Assembly: GCA_016946835.1 (NCBI GenBank)
Contig: JACVTC010000017.1
Coordinates: 827,001 to 891,000 of the forward strand
DNA from: Neocallimastix lanati (nom. inval.)
Taxonomy: Eukaryota > Neocallimastigomycota > Neocallimastigomycetes > Neocallimastigales > Neocallimastigaceae
DNA length: 64,000 nt
Reading direction: 5' to 3'
This document shows, piece after piece, positions 20,522 to 34,046 of the stretch (position 1 is its first letter; every line of letters starts with the position of its first letter). The notes beneath the pieces are model-generated. The model was not told the origin of the DNA. It did no database searches and saw only the letters and a list, made by a program, of their open reading frames with translations. The position numbers and the translations under genes are program-made.

Positions 20522-22130
20522 GAAGTTTGCCAATAAATGGGCTAGAAATAATGAAATGCAATTTGGTATCAATAAATGTGCTAGTCTAGTAGTACGAGGG
20601 GAAATTTCTTATTATCTTTATAATAGTAATTCTACCTTTTATCTATCAAGTCAAGAATTACCTAAAACGAATTGCTATACCTACTTAGGTGTACTATTTT
20701 CAAATGATTTAGAATTGAAACCGATCATACAGCGAATGAATAATAAAGTTAGAAATGCACTTTATTCCATAAAATGATTTCTTAAGAATCCTAATATTCT
20801 TATCCTTTATAAAAGAATGTTATTTTCAGCTATAGTAATTGGACAAGATTCATATTATGCACCACTACTTGGATCTAACAAAGATAGAAAGAGAAGTACA
20901 ATAGTTTTACTTCCCTTTATTGTGTTTCTAAAGAACTTAACGTTCCTCCTCTTTCAGCGAAATGTGCGATTGCTCAGGTAAGGTGTTTTAAAAAATGGAA
21001 ATACTGGAAATGTATTATCTCTTATTTACTTAGAGATATATCTCATTGTAGACGTCATGCATGGGATAAAGAAAGTAAAATTTTAGCTGACAAATTAAGT
21101 AAATTTCCATCAAAAAAAAAGCTATTTTAAACTTTTACTGGGATAGAGATATGGCAGGAAATTCAATCAAAGCAAAGGCTTATAAAAATAATAATTTTGA
21201 GAAAACTAGAGAATATTAAAGCTAAATTATAAATATCCTGAATTTAGCATTGGCTTCCGATGGGTACTTCGTGCCAGATGTGGATATAAATTCGATGCTC
21301 GTGTTGCCAAAGCCGCCAAAATAATTAAATAAGACTGTTCTGAAAGATGTCCTTGTTGTTATAGAAAAAATAGTAATCCTCGATTGGAACATTGGTTTTC
21401 TAAATGCTATATTTACCGTGAATTTCGAATGAAATATTTTAAGGATATTGAAATTCTTTATGAAATATTTTATATTATTTTTAAATATTGTCCAATATCT
21501 AATAGTAATGTAGACACTGTTATCACAGATATGAATAATATAGAACTAAGTTCTGATTCTGATAGTAGTAACGAAGTATAAAATATTAATAATATTAACA
21601 ATAGAAATAATATTGTTAATAATAGTAGAAATAGTGATAGTGAAAATAGAATTATTAATATTAATAATAGTGAAAATTATAATATCGTTACTTCTAATTT
21701 AGTGAATAGTTCACTTGGTGAAAATCGTGGTAATTTAAGTAATTTTCTGAATAATGAATGTGTAAATATATATGTGACATGGTACCGATTATATAACTTT
21801 CTTCTTGGTGAAAGGGATGCAAATATAATAGATTTAAATTATAAAAAGGAATGGAATATTTTGTTTAAGAACCAAATCATTTCTGGTGATTATTCAGAAA
21901 CGCCATTCTTGGTGCGATCTGAGTCTCTCATTACAGAAATTATGCCTCGTGCTAGTACTCGGCAAGGGGTTATTATATTCATATTTATTATATAATTATA
22001 TTCTTATATATTTAACTTTATTATTCTTATTTTCATATTAAGATTTCCTAATAATTACTCTTCTTTTTTTTGTAATTTTAGAAGACCCTGATTAATTGGG
22101 TTCATAAATTAAAATATATTAATAAAGCTT
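20522..22130 (+). mobile_element. LINE E-type, 5'-truncated
   Basis: Begins within the RT domain (KFANKWARNNEMQFGINKCA) at a join with D-type sequence. The two families share GAAGTTTGC at the join. It runs through the thumb, a zinc finger near 21340-21410 (CPCCYRKN-like, then HWFSKC), an Asn-rich tract, and an LLGERD segment near 21800. The 3' end is probably near AATAAAGC at 22120. Several stops and frameshifts are present. It is the partner of the copy at 1-1745. Confidence 0.75.
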
Positions 22131-22188
22131 AATTAAATATAACAATACTATTAAAAATTAGTAAAACATAAAAGACTTATCAAACAAA

Positions 22189-22620
22189 TATGTGTAGTAA
22201 CATATTTGTATATTTATATTAATAAAATTTATATATTTCTATATATTAGAATATATAATTAATATATTACCTATTTCTTATAAATAGATTAGATTATTTA
22301 TATTAGAAATAGAAAACTCTCTTGTAAATTTTTAGGTATTAGAATTATTATTTTAATTGTACGAATATTATAATTTTATTAATAAAATTTACTAAACTAT
22401 CATTATTTAAAACCCACTGCTTATAAATTATTGCACATAAAAGTCCCACATATCATATATGACGTCACATGTATTTATACATAAACAATTGTTATAAATT
22501 AAAACTATGCTGTTCCTTAAACTTAAATAAATAAAGTGTTAATAATAATTATTAATACAAAGCAATATTAAAGATATTATTTTGTCTTTGTGTCTTTTCT
22601 ACCAATTATCGGTTAATAAT
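22189..22620 (+). mobile_element. LTR-like sequence (fossil), dispersed repeat copy 2
   Basis: The left part matches 7613-7930 in reverse complement. The right part has LTR-like order: a TGACGTCA palindrome (22460-22467), a TATA-like stretch (TTTATACATAA) and AATAAA signals near 22526. No partner LTR is seen, and it is probably old. It might be the 5' LTR of the Ty3 fossil that begins near 25600, separated from it by a later insertion (inference). Confidence 0.4.
22460..22467. promoter_or_regulatory. CRE-like palindrome TGACGTCA
   Basis: A perfect ATF/CREB-type site in extremely AT-rich DNA, about 15 bp before a TATA-like stretch. The arrangement fits a transcriptional control region of an LTR. 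Function is inferred from the word alone. Confidence 0.35.
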
Positions 22621-22706
22621 TTTTATCTTATTAAATATGTTATTATTATTAATATTTATATTAAAACTTATTCTTATCCTTATTAAATATTTTTATTAAA
22701 TATAAC

Positions 22707-25480
22707 GTAATTACATAGGCCAATAAATCTTTGAACATCTTTTAAATTTTCTGGTCATGGTCACTCTTCTATAGATTTAATTTTCTTTTGGTCAGTAGAT
22801 ACACCATCAACAGATAAAATGTAACCTAAAAATTCAACTTTGTTCTGATCAAATTTACATTTTTCTAATTTTGCATATAAATTATTATTAATTAAAGTTT
22901 GAAGGACATTTCTAACTTGATCATGATGCTCCTCCATCTCTTTGGAATAAATTAAAATATCATCTAAATATAAGATCACACATTTTTCCAAGTATGGTTT
23001 AAGAATAGAGTTAATAAATGATTGAAAAGTGGCAGGCGCATTCTTTAATCCAAACGGCATAACTAAATATTCATAATGGCCATATTTAGTTCTAAATACA
23101 GTTTTATATTCGTCACCTCCTTTTATTCTTATTAAATTATAAGCTGAACGTAAATCCAATTTTGTAAAGTATTTTGCTGCCTTTGCTTTTTCTATTATAT
23201 CTGTTATTAAAGGGAGAGGATATGAATTTCTTATAGTTACTGCATTTAATTTTTTATAGTCCACACATAACCGAAGGGAACCATCTATTTTCTTTTAGAA
23301 CAAAACAGGATATCCAGCAGGTGATTCTGATGGTCTAATAAATTCTTTTTCTAAATTTTCTTTTATATAATCCCTTAGAACTTCTGATTCTTCTTCAATT
23401 AATGGGTAAATCTGCCCGTAATGGAGTGTAGCATCTTTTTCTAAAACAATCTTACAGTCGGTTAAATGGTGAGGAGGTAATTTATCTGCTTTTTTTTTTG
23501 CTAAATACTATTGTTAAATCTTGATATTGATGAGGAATTTCTTCTATTTTTGGATCCTCATTTTCAATATTAGTCTGCTCTTTCGTTGAAAGGAAACAAT
23601 ATATTAAAAAATTATAACTATATTCTTTTTTATTGTTATATAAATCTTGAAGATTTTTATTAAATTTTTTGGAAGAAATTTTACTTTTAGATTTATTTAA
23701 ATATTTCAAATATACTCAAATATACATAAATTTTAGAATTTTTATTAATAGAATTTTTATATTCACTAATCTTTTAATTTTTATATTTATTAAACTTTGG
23801 ATTTTTTGAAAAATTTGGAAAATTTTTTAAATTAAATTTTTTGAAGATATTTTTTGAATAATTTTTTGAATAATTTTTTGATGGATTTTTTGAAAAATTT
23901 TATAATAAATTTATTTTTTATTTTTCTTTTAAAAAATTTATTTTTGAAAATTTTTCTTTTTAACGAGTTTAAATAAAAATAATTTCCCTTATTTTTTATA
24001 GTTTTATTTTTATGATTAATTAAAGAATTATAATTTAAATAAGAATATAATGTGTTATTTTTATAACTATAATGTATTTTGAATTTTCTTATAAATTGAT
24101 TACCAAAAAGTAACTCAGTAGGAATACAATTTGAAATCAAGAATTTTTCTTTAAAATCTTGAAAATAAAATTTATTATTTTTAAAAATTTAATTTGGAAA
24201 TTCAGCCAAACGAATTGATCTAATATGGTAGTTCTTCCTGAAATACCTTTAACTAAAGATTTTATTTTTTGTTTTTTGAATATTTAATTTTAATTTATTT
24301 ACTAATTTTTTCGTAATAAAATTGCAAAAGGATCCTGAATCTAACATAGATTCAGAAGTTAATTTTTGAATTTTTGAATTTTTAATTGAAAAATTATTTA
24401 AAATTTAATAGGAATATAAGATTTAAATAAAAGGAAAGTAGATGGGAAATTTGATTCATTGATTGAATCAAATGTAGGAAAATTATAATAAATTGTTTTT
24501 AAATTTTTTGATGTTCTGGACTCCTTTTGAAGCCCATCAACTATTTTTTTTTGGTTATTATTTTGATTATTATTATTGTTATTATTATTAAAATAATTAT
24601 TGCTAAATTTATTTTTTAGTATAATAATTATTATTATTATAATTCTTGCCATTTCTTACGTGTGGGCTTAAATGTTTCTTTCTCGAATTTTTATTACCAT
24701 TATTATTTCTTAATTGGTCCTTACTTTAGCTTTGTAGGGAATTCTTCCATTTTATCTATTTCTTCTTGGAACTTTGGGTGAAGTTCATTATAGAAAAATA
24801 AGACTAGAGCTTCTTCATCCCAAGACAGACCAGTAGTTAACGTTCTAAACTTTTCTATATAATCATTTATTTAACCGTACGAATGTTTTAATTATACTAA
24901 CTGAATCTTAGCCAATTTATTACTTGCAACATTCGTAAAAGTTTTCTATATATCACTTATTAATTCCTTTAGTGTTCCTGGATGATTGTTCTTGTTATAG
25001 GTAGCAATATACCAATTTCTTGCGCCGTCTCTCAAACGAGATTTAACAAAGTTTATTTTTACTTCTTCTGGTAATCCTAAGTTGGGATAAGTTGAGAAAG
25101 TATCTTCACATAATTGACAGAATAAATCTGAGTCATTAGTGTTACCCGAAAAGAATCCAGGTTCAGGTACTTGTTGTAAATTATTAGAATAACTATTTTT
25201 CATGATAACATCATTGTCTGCATCTCGTCTGGTAGAAATAGATGCGTTATCATTTTGATTTTGTGGTACAGTTTGGCTAGAAGAGGGTTCATCATTGGTA
25301 CCAATTACTTTTAAAATTTTCTTATTACGTACATAGATTATCAGATTAAGTTTACCCTACATATTAATTGCTCTGAACTGCTATATTTTACATTGAATAT
25401 AGTAATTGTGAAACACGCGTGGCATGACACCATTAGGTAAGCTGCACGTCAGACAGTGTGTACTATCTGATTGTACGACA
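22707..25480 (-). mobile_element. Ty3/gypsy fossil (truncated after RT)
   Basis: Read right to left, the parts are as follows. Gag (capsid-type) is at about 25203-24946 (PGFFSGNTNDSDLFCQLCED). A decayed linker and protease-like region covers 24700-23480. Reverse transcriptase is at about 23350-22760 ([20 protein letters not shown], then [14 protein letters not shown] and YLDDILIYS). RNase H, integrase and LTRs are missing. It is broken, with roughly five or more breaks. It is related to the element at 28574-32565 but more decayed. Confidence 0.8.
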
Positions 25481-25655
25481 ATAAAGATTTTTTTTTTTGT
25501 ATTTAATAATTATAACTACTTAATAATTTTATTAGCTCTAACAATATTAATCGTTTAAAAAGAAAACAAATTTTTGAAAGGAGAAAATAGTAACTAAAAC
25601 TTTGCTTCTTAATCTTAAAATTAATATTACAAGAATACTAAATAATAAAATTCAA

Positions 25656-25760
25656 GCGGTCGATAAGGATTTCGAGCTTGAAAAATTTTCTTTAAAGTGG
25701 TCGAAAAGAACTTCGAGCTATATAATTTCTACTAAGTTGTCGATAAGGATTTCGAGCTTA
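25656..25760 (+). repeat. Three spaced copies of a GTCGATAAGGATTTCGAGCT-like word
   Basis: Related words at about 25659, 25700 and 25738, roughly 40 bp apart, in the leader of the outer Ty3 fossil. Each contains TCGA twice, so each is partly palindromic. The spacing suggests a protein- or RNA-binding array, but that is a guess. Confidence 0.6.
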
Positions 25761-28700
25761 TACCTACTTAAGAAAGCAAATAAAATTATTATTTTCAAAG
25801 TTACTAAAATATATTGTTTTAAAACTGATTCGATATTAGATTACTTATTAAATTATATTTTTAAAGTTGAACCTTCAAATTTATTCTTATTTAGTCACCT
25901 CGTTAATTTATAACAAGAAATTTTTAGTTAAAAAAAATGTCCAGGGAAACAACCTTAAGCTTTAAGGAATTAAAAAAAGAATTAAGAGATATTGTGAAAC
26001 TTAGCAAGTACAATTTAGATATTAAGTCCTAGGCTACTGAATTAAGACTTTGGATCAAGATACAAGGTATTGCAGATCCGTAAACAATATTTAATGCTTG
26101 TTTACTTACTAGCTCTGGAGAAGTACAACGCGTTATTGAAGATTTGGGAGAAGATGATAATGACGAAAGTGATGATTCATCAAATGAAGAAGAAGATGAT
26201 GAAGAAAATAATGTTGATGATGATATTAAATTTCCTTTCCTTGAAAAAATTATTTCAAGCCTTGAAAATTTTTATGATGCTAAAGAAGACCAAAACTTAC
26301 TTCTTAAAGAACTTCGTGCAATGCGAATTAAAAGAAACGAAAAGATCAAAGACTTTAATGTAAGATATAAAACTTTGTATACTAAACGTGATAAAAAGAG
26401 AAGAAAGCGCACCGGTGTACTTGATTATATTAATTCTATTCAAAATAATTATGAAGCCTGGAAGAAATTATCCCTTAAAGATGATATAAATATAGATAAA
26501 GCTTTCAAAATTGCCGAGAAATTAGATAGACTTTCTGTAAAGTACAACAATATTAATACCTATAATATTAATAATTCTAAACATAATCAAAATAATCAAA
26601 ACAATACCACTTCAAGACTTTATCCTAAAAGAAGAAATGAAACTTTTCAAACAAGTCAAACAAATAATAAACCGAAACCTCAAGAGAATATAGAAGAATC
26701 AACCCAGAAAATGAGGAATTTATCTGTCAAAACTTGCTTCTTCTGTAAGGAAGAGGGTCATTACTCATACTATTGTCCTCAATTAAATAAAATTATGGAA
26801 GAAAATATAAAAGAAATATATTCCAAAAATTCTTTAAACTTCTAAATGGGAGCAGAAGCACTCCCAATGACAAAAAAATAGCTTCATTAAATAATTTACG
26901 AAATAAACCAATTACCAAGAATACTTCAATTAATAATAATTTCTTTAATGAAGAATCTGAAGAATCTGATTTTAGTATATCATTATAAATGCTATAAAAA
27001 GGAAAATGAATGATAATAATAGCGGAAAAGAAGAAAATAATTCCAAGGAAATACATAAAAGTTTAAAAGATAATCCACGTCCCTTTGCAACCCCTGCTTT
27101 AAGAAAGAAGAAAGAAAATAAACTTCATAATAAACCAAATAAAGTTTATAAAAATCAAATACTACTTTCAGTTTTAACTCAACCAAATATTAATAAAGAA
27201 AAACAAAAAGAAAAGGAATTAAGAAATAGGACAAGAGTAAATGAAAGTAAAGAGGAAAACAGCAGTTATTGATCAAAAGGAAAGGAAAAAGTTGAATCTG
27301 AATATATACTCTTAATCGATAATGAAATAAAAGATATAGAAAATAATAATGATAAAATTAATACTTTGGAAAAAATAATTTTAATAAAAACTAAAGAAAC
27401 TAATAATGGAAATACTCAGTTAGTAAAGAGGAATATCAAAATGATAAATAATAAAGAACCTTGCAATATAATGGACGATTTAAATAATCTTAAATCCAGT
27501 ATTACGATAGGTCAACTATTGAATGCATGTCCAAAGATTCGTTCACAATTAACTAAAGGTTTAAAGTTAGAAAAATCTAAAATAATTGGAACTGTAGACA
27601 ATGTGATTGCACGAACTTTATTAGTAAATAACTATGATCATAGTTACATAAGTAAAAGTAATGAAGTAGCTGAAGAAGACTTAGCAATGGTTGATGTAAG
27701 TGTAAATGGAGTACTGGGAAAACATTTAATTGATTCTTGTAGTAATCTTAGCATCCTTACTAAACAGTACTTTGAAAAATTACCTGGTGAATATGAAACA
27801 GTTGGAAAAAGTCGTGCAAGAATCTAACTAGCAACACAAGATGAAGAATACTCAGAAGGAGTTATTGTTCGATTACTAGTAAAATTTAATAATTATGAAT
27901 TTAATACAGACTTTATAATTGTTGAAAAAGAAGGTTCTTTTTATGATATATTAATAAATTTTAAAACTCAAACCGATCATTGTTTATTTATTCATCCAAC
28001 CTTAAACAGTTTATGTAAACTTTTGTCAGAAAGTGAATTCGAAGAAATAACTAAAATAAATAATCAATATTAAGATGAAGAAAGTATAATCTGTACTATT
28101 AGAAAAGTTAAAGAAACGAATAATGAAAAGGAAATTATAAAGGAATTAACTCCAATGGAATTTAATGAAAGTGATGAATTTTAAGTACCTTAAATGAAGA
28201 TTATAAAGAATACATTATTAAAATACCTAAAGAAATGATTGACATAGTTGCTACATCAACTGAAGAGTTAACTCCTTCTAAACTTTCACCACATAAGATA
28301 TGTTTTAAAGCTAATGCAAAGCCAGTAAAATTAAAAAGTTATAGGTCAGCAAAATTAAAGTCAGATATATTAAAAGAAGAACTTACAAAGCTTATTAAGA
28401 AAGGATTAATAGAACCATCCTGTTCAGAATGGTCATCTCCAGTAGTACTTATTCTAAAACACAATTGAAAGTGGCGTTTGTGCATTAACTACCGAAAAGT
28501 CAATGATATGACAGAAAAAGATTCTTATTCAGTTCCTTATATAGATGAAATTTTTGATAGTCTTGGAGGAGCTTTTAAAATGTTCCTTATGGAGCAGATT
28601 ACAATTACGAAAAAAACAAAAAAACAACAAAAACAACACTCCAATCTAAAATAGCTTTAATTTTTTCAGGATCAGGTTTAAGACCATCTTTAGATATGAT

Positions 28701-31294
28701 GTAACCCAGGAAGGAGGTTTCCGTTACATCGAATTCACATTTTTCTAGTTTAACGTATAAATTATTATCTAAAAGTTTTTTCAACACTTTTCTAACATGT
28801 TCATGATGTTCTTCTAAGTTATTTGAATAAATAAGAATATCATCGATATATGAGATAACAAAATCATCTAAGTAGTCACTAAGAACATCATTTATAAAAT
28901 GTTGAAATGTAGCAGGTGCATTCTTTAACCCAAAAGGCATAATAAGATATTCATAATGTCAATAACGAGTTCTAAAAGCAGTCTTATACTCATCACCTTC
29001 TTTTATTCTTACTAAGTTATATGCAGATTTAAGATCTAACTTAGTAAAATATTTAGCACCTTTAACTCTGTCAATTAATTCACTTATTAATGGTAAAGGA
29101 TATGAATTTCTAATAGTCATTTCATTTAATTTTCTGTAATCAATACATAATCTCAAAGTGCCATCTTTCTTTTTAACAAATAATACAGGGGCACCAGCTG
29201 GTGATTTGGATTTTCTAATAAATCCTTTTGCTAAGTTTTCTTTAATATACTTTTTCAATTCATCCCTTTCTGCTTCTGTTAAAGGATAAATAGGACCATA
29301 AAATAGAATTGAATTATCCTTTAAATTTATTTCACAATCATATTCTCTATGGGGAGGTAATTTATCACAATTCTTTTCATCAAAAACTTCAATATAATCG
29401 AGATAACAAGGAGGAATAGAAATTTTATTATCACTATCGTTAACAATATTATTATTATCTAAATTCTGAATAATCAGACAGTTACACAAATTGTCTAACA
29501 CACAATTTTGATAAGAAAAAAAATAGTTTGTTGGTTCGGCGACCAATTTACTTTCTTTATTTAAAATTTCATTTTACATGATTTAATAAAATTACATGAT
29601 TTTTTGATTTTATCTATTGTACTAAGTTCTTTAAAATTACAAAAGTTAATTTTTTCTTTACTACAATCATTATCTTTAACACTAATATTAATACTATCAC
29701 TATCACTATCATTAATGGTTCTAACTTTTCTTCCACGAACGTATTCAGCTTCGCTTTCTGATTCGGAATCCCAAAGGGGTTTACACTTATATGGACTACT
29801 TGGTTCATGGGAATTTTCTTCTACAGATTCGATATCGATCTTACACTTCTTTGAACCTTTCTTGCTTCTATTTTTGTTTTTTCTTTTTCTTTTACCATTA
29901 TTACAGTTCCTAGCGCAATAACCAGAAGGAAAGGATATTTTTCTTGAATCATGATAATTCATTGGACAATGCTTTTCAATCCAAGGAATACCTAGAATGA
30001 TATCTACATCAGGAATATAAAGTGCATAGAGTTGAATAACTTCAAAATGGTTCTTGAATCGTAAGATACACTTTTCAGTTTGTTCGTAGATGGTAGAGAT
30101 ACCATATCCTAGTCCAGTAACATTGAAAGATCTTTTAACTTCATTCAATTTAATTTTGTTTTTATTAACGAACGAAGGATGAATAAAATTCAAATCCGAG
30201 CCAGAGTCGATAAGAACCCTAACTGGAACTTCTTCAATATCATTTGTTTTTATATAGAAAGTAATTATATTGTTCTTTCTTTTATTCATAGCATTTTCTT
30301 CATCAGTAATAGCTCTAATTTTTTGAGCATCATCGGATTCCTTGATCATTCTAATTCTTCTTAATTTTGCCGATGGAAGATTTTCATCTGTTTCTCTAAT
30401 TTTATTCTTGTGTTTAACTCCAGAAGGTCTTTTTCTGTTAGGACAATTAAATTGTAAGTGTCCTGGTTGTTTACATAAAAAACAAAGACCTTTTTTCTTT
30501 TCTTCAGAAAAGTCTCTTTTATTTTCAACATATAAATTTTGATTATAGTTCTGGTTGTATCTTCTATATCTATCATTTTTGATCCTAAATAAATCAACGC
30601 CCATAGGATCATCACGACGACTACTATTTCTCTGGTTGTGGTTACTGTTTTGTTGCGAATTTCTAACTCGTTGCTGATTATAATAGAATTCAACAAGATT
30701 AATTCGCTTTGACAAATTTTCAATTTGAATTACATCAGTATACAACTTGTTAAGGGAATCTGGATTTGGGTTAACAACGGCTAATTGTTCCCTCATTTTG
30801 TAATGTAATCCTTTAAGAAACATATAAATTTTGGCTGATTCGTTGAAGTCCGAATTTTGGCAAGTTGTTTTGAACTGGTTAATATATTCTAACACTTGCC
30901 CATATTTTTTCTGACGGATGGTATCAATTTTACCATTAGCCACAATTGTCTCCACTTCTGGATCCCCATAATTAATTTTAAGTTCCCTCTTAAAATTATT
31001 TAAATTATCGATCAAGGGATCTTCATTATCCCATTGATTTGAGGTCCAATTTAAAGGATCACCTCTTAAGAATGAGGTTATAAATCTAACTTTTGATCTA
31101 TCATCTGGAAACTCATCTGGGGTATCCTCAAAGTTCATATTTACAATTGTGAGGAACCCTTTAAGTTCTTTTCTTTCACCGTTAAAAATCGGTGGCTTAC
31201 TGACCTTCCATTTTTCTTCTCGTCCACGTTCCGCCATATCTTCAATGTGGAGGTTTCTAAGTCTAATATTAAGTTCTTCCACTTTAAAAAAAAT

Positions 31295-31330
<36 letters not shown>

Positions 31331-31604
31331 AAAAGAATTTTTATATGCGATTATTATTTTTATTTAAATTTACTATTATAATATATTATGTAAAGTCGAC
31401 TTGGCTCTAACCGCTTGAAATGGTGCCCGTCGAGTAAACAAAATTATTATAATAATAATAAGTTTAAATAAAAATAATTTCAAATATTCCAATATAATTA
31501 GTAATCACGGCGGCGACTTAATGGGTGCAATTATAATTAGTACTTCTTCAAATAGTACTTCTTCTATTATTACTTCTTGTTTCTTCTCTTAGTAATTCTT
31601 CAAG

Positions 31605-31775
31605 TGGTAGTTTTCTAATAGGTAGTTCTCTAATTGGTAATTCTCTAACTGGTAGTTCTCTAACTGGTAATTTTCTAACTGGTAGTTCTCTAACTGGTAG
31701 TTGTCTAACTGGTAGTTCTCTAATTGGTAGTTCTCTAACTGGTAGTTCTTTAACTGGTAGTTCTCTAATATCGTG
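31605..31775 (-). repeat. 15-bp minisatellite in the inner Ty3 leader
   Basis: About 11 tandem copies of TAACTGGTAGTTCTC or close variants. The open frame through it (ENYQL repeats) follows from the 15-bp period and need not be translated. Confidence 0.88.
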
Positions 31776-31816
31776 ATCGTAACGTGCTCCACTTTTTATA
31801 ATATGGTAGTTGTTAT

Positions 31817-32565
31817 TGTAAAATGTTCCTTATGGAGCAGATTACAATTACAAAAAAAACAAAAAAACAACAAAAACAACACTATCAATAATAATACTCT
31901 AATGAAATTTATTTTATTAAAAAAAATTCTTTTATTAATCACTTTATTATAAAAATTCTTTTTATTAGTTATTAATTGTAAGATAGTTAATAACAACTAC
32001 ATTTTTTTAATAGTATAATTTTACATGTATTTATACTTTTTCTTAATTATATTATAATATACTATTTCTATTTATTTAAACATATATTCAATATAAAATA
32101 AACAAAAACTAATCTAAAATTAAATAAAGTTATAAGAAACTAAAACTAATTCAATAAGCTTTTTATTCAATTTGTTTTGACTCAAATTGAATAAGTTCTT
32201 ATTTATTATTTATTTATTATTCTTTTATTATTAATACTATTAATTATATATTACTATTTAATTTTTATGATTATTAAACTAAACTAAAATTAAACTTGAC
32301 TAAAATTAAACTAAACTAAAATTATTAAAATATTTTATTACTAAATTTTAGGTTATTTAAAAATTAATTTTATATTTTTTAAATTTATATATTATATAAA
32401 ATATAAATTTATTATTAATTTTCATAAATCAATTAATTTCATAAATTAATATATTTTACATAATTTAATGCATTAGCATTATTTTGTAAACGTGAATTAC
32501 ATTAAATAATTTAATGTACAAAACAAATTAATTAATGTACTAAAGATATTGATCATATCTTTACA
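31817..32565 (-). mobile_element. LTR of the inner Ty3 fossil
   Basis: 749 bp beginning TGTAAAATG and ending CTTTACA on the plus strand. The first 60 bp recur at 28574-28636 as the remnant of the other LTR, so the element originally had two. Confidence 0.75.
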
Positions 32566-33348
32566 GAGCCAAAATATTTACAAGTCTTGATTTATTTTCT
32601 GGTTTATATCAAATCTTAATGGATGAAGAAAGTGCTGAAGTAACCACTTTCACTACTAAATATGGAAATTATCAATTCAAAGTTATGCCTTTTGGACTTA
32701 CCGGAGCTCCATCCACCTTCCGAAGAGAAATGAATAAAATTTTATTCCCTTTTATTGGTGAATTTGTTTATGTCTTTATTGATGATATTTTAATTTACTC
32801 CAAAAGTATAAAAGAACATTAGTTCATATTAAACAAGTCTTAGAAGTATTTTAAGAAAACGAGTTAAAAATTAATATTGAAAAGTGCCATTTTCTTCAAA
32901 CTGAAGTTGATATATTAGGTCACAAACTTACTACTAAAGGATAAAGTCCTATGGAAAGCAAAATAACAGCTATTAAGAAGTTGGAAGCCCCTTCATCACT
33001 ACATGAACTGTGATCATTCTTTGGAGCAGTAGGATATTATTGTGACTTTATTCCTAAATATGCTCAAATTACATCACCTTTATGTAAATTATTGAAAAAG
33101 AATACTAAGTATGAATGGAATAAAGAACAACAAGAAAGCTTTGAACTCCTAAAAGAAAAATTAATCAATGCACCTATTCTAAAATTTCCGTTATTTGACA
33201 AACCTTTTATTATTAGACACCTCGTATAATGGAATTGATAGTGTTTTCTTACAAAAAGAAGAAGAAACCGGTAAGGAACATCCAATACACTTTATAAGTA
33301 GAAGTTTGAAGAAAGAAGAAAAGAATTATGGTATTACAGATTTGGAAG

Positions 33349-34046
33349 TGTAAAAGAAAACACTAAAATAGATTACAATAACAAAATACAATAAATTTTA
33401 TTTTATTAAAAAAATTTTTTATTAAAATATATTTTATTAATATTTAATAGTTGTTTGTTAAAAATAACAATTACCTCGAGAAAAAATGTGAAAAGTATCT
33501 TCTATTTATACTTTTCCTAAATACATTGATAATACATTATTTTATTTAAATTACATATATTTTAATATAAAACTATCCTAATGAATTTTATTAAATTTAT
33601 AAACTATAACTAATTTTAGAAAAATATAATTATTAATTAAACTAAATACTAAATAATTAAAATTAAGTACATTTATTATCTATTTATTATTTTAATATTA
33701 TAAGTAAAGTCTTTATTTATTTTCGATTTAAAAACAATGTTAGAGGAGTCATGATTAAATTTTGAAACTTAATTTTCACAAAATAAATTATTAATTTATT
33801 TTGTTTTAAACTTTAAATAATTCATTTAAATTATTTTACAACAATAATTTTCTCAGAATTAAATTTTATAAAAATTATTACATTAAAAATTTATCTTGTG
33901 GCTTAAAGAATATAATTCAAAAATTTAGTTCATATGATTTATTTACTTTGCTTATTATTTTATAAATCAAAGAATAATTTACATTTTTGAATTACACAAG
34001 AAAAATTTTTAATTTAAAATGTGATTGGGATAATCACATCTTTACA
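33349..34046. mobile_element. Solo LTR in the outer Ty3 fossil
   Basis: 698 bp with TGTAAA…TTTACA ends, flanked by the perfect 5-bp duplication GGAAG (33344-33348 and 34047-34051), inside the RNase H region of the outer element. There is no internal domain. Its first 50 bp resemble the inner element's LTR, so the two are related families. Confidence 0.85.

Larger units (their letters stand above)
28574..32565 (-). mobile_element. Ty3/gypsy fossil (inner element)
   Basis: Inserted in the RT of the outer element, with a near-perfect 5-bp target duplication (gagct at 28569-28573, gagcc at 32566-32570). Its upstream LTR is 31817-32565 (TGTAAA…TTTACA). Then come a leader with a minisatellite, a long Gag-protease ORF (31282-29561, with a zinc knuckle CFLCKQPGHLQFNC and a protease motif LIDSGSD), and RT (29546 to about 28640). 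RNase H, integrase and most of the downstream LTR are absent, leaving a 60-bp LTR remnant at 28574-28636. Few breaks lie outside that loss. It is the youngest of the Ty3 fossils here. Confidence 0.82.

Noticed and set aside
31589-31792. A small protein of ENYQL repeats
   Set aside because: It is the 15-bp minisatellite in the leader of a Ty3 fossil. The period is a multiple of three, so an open frame is expected.
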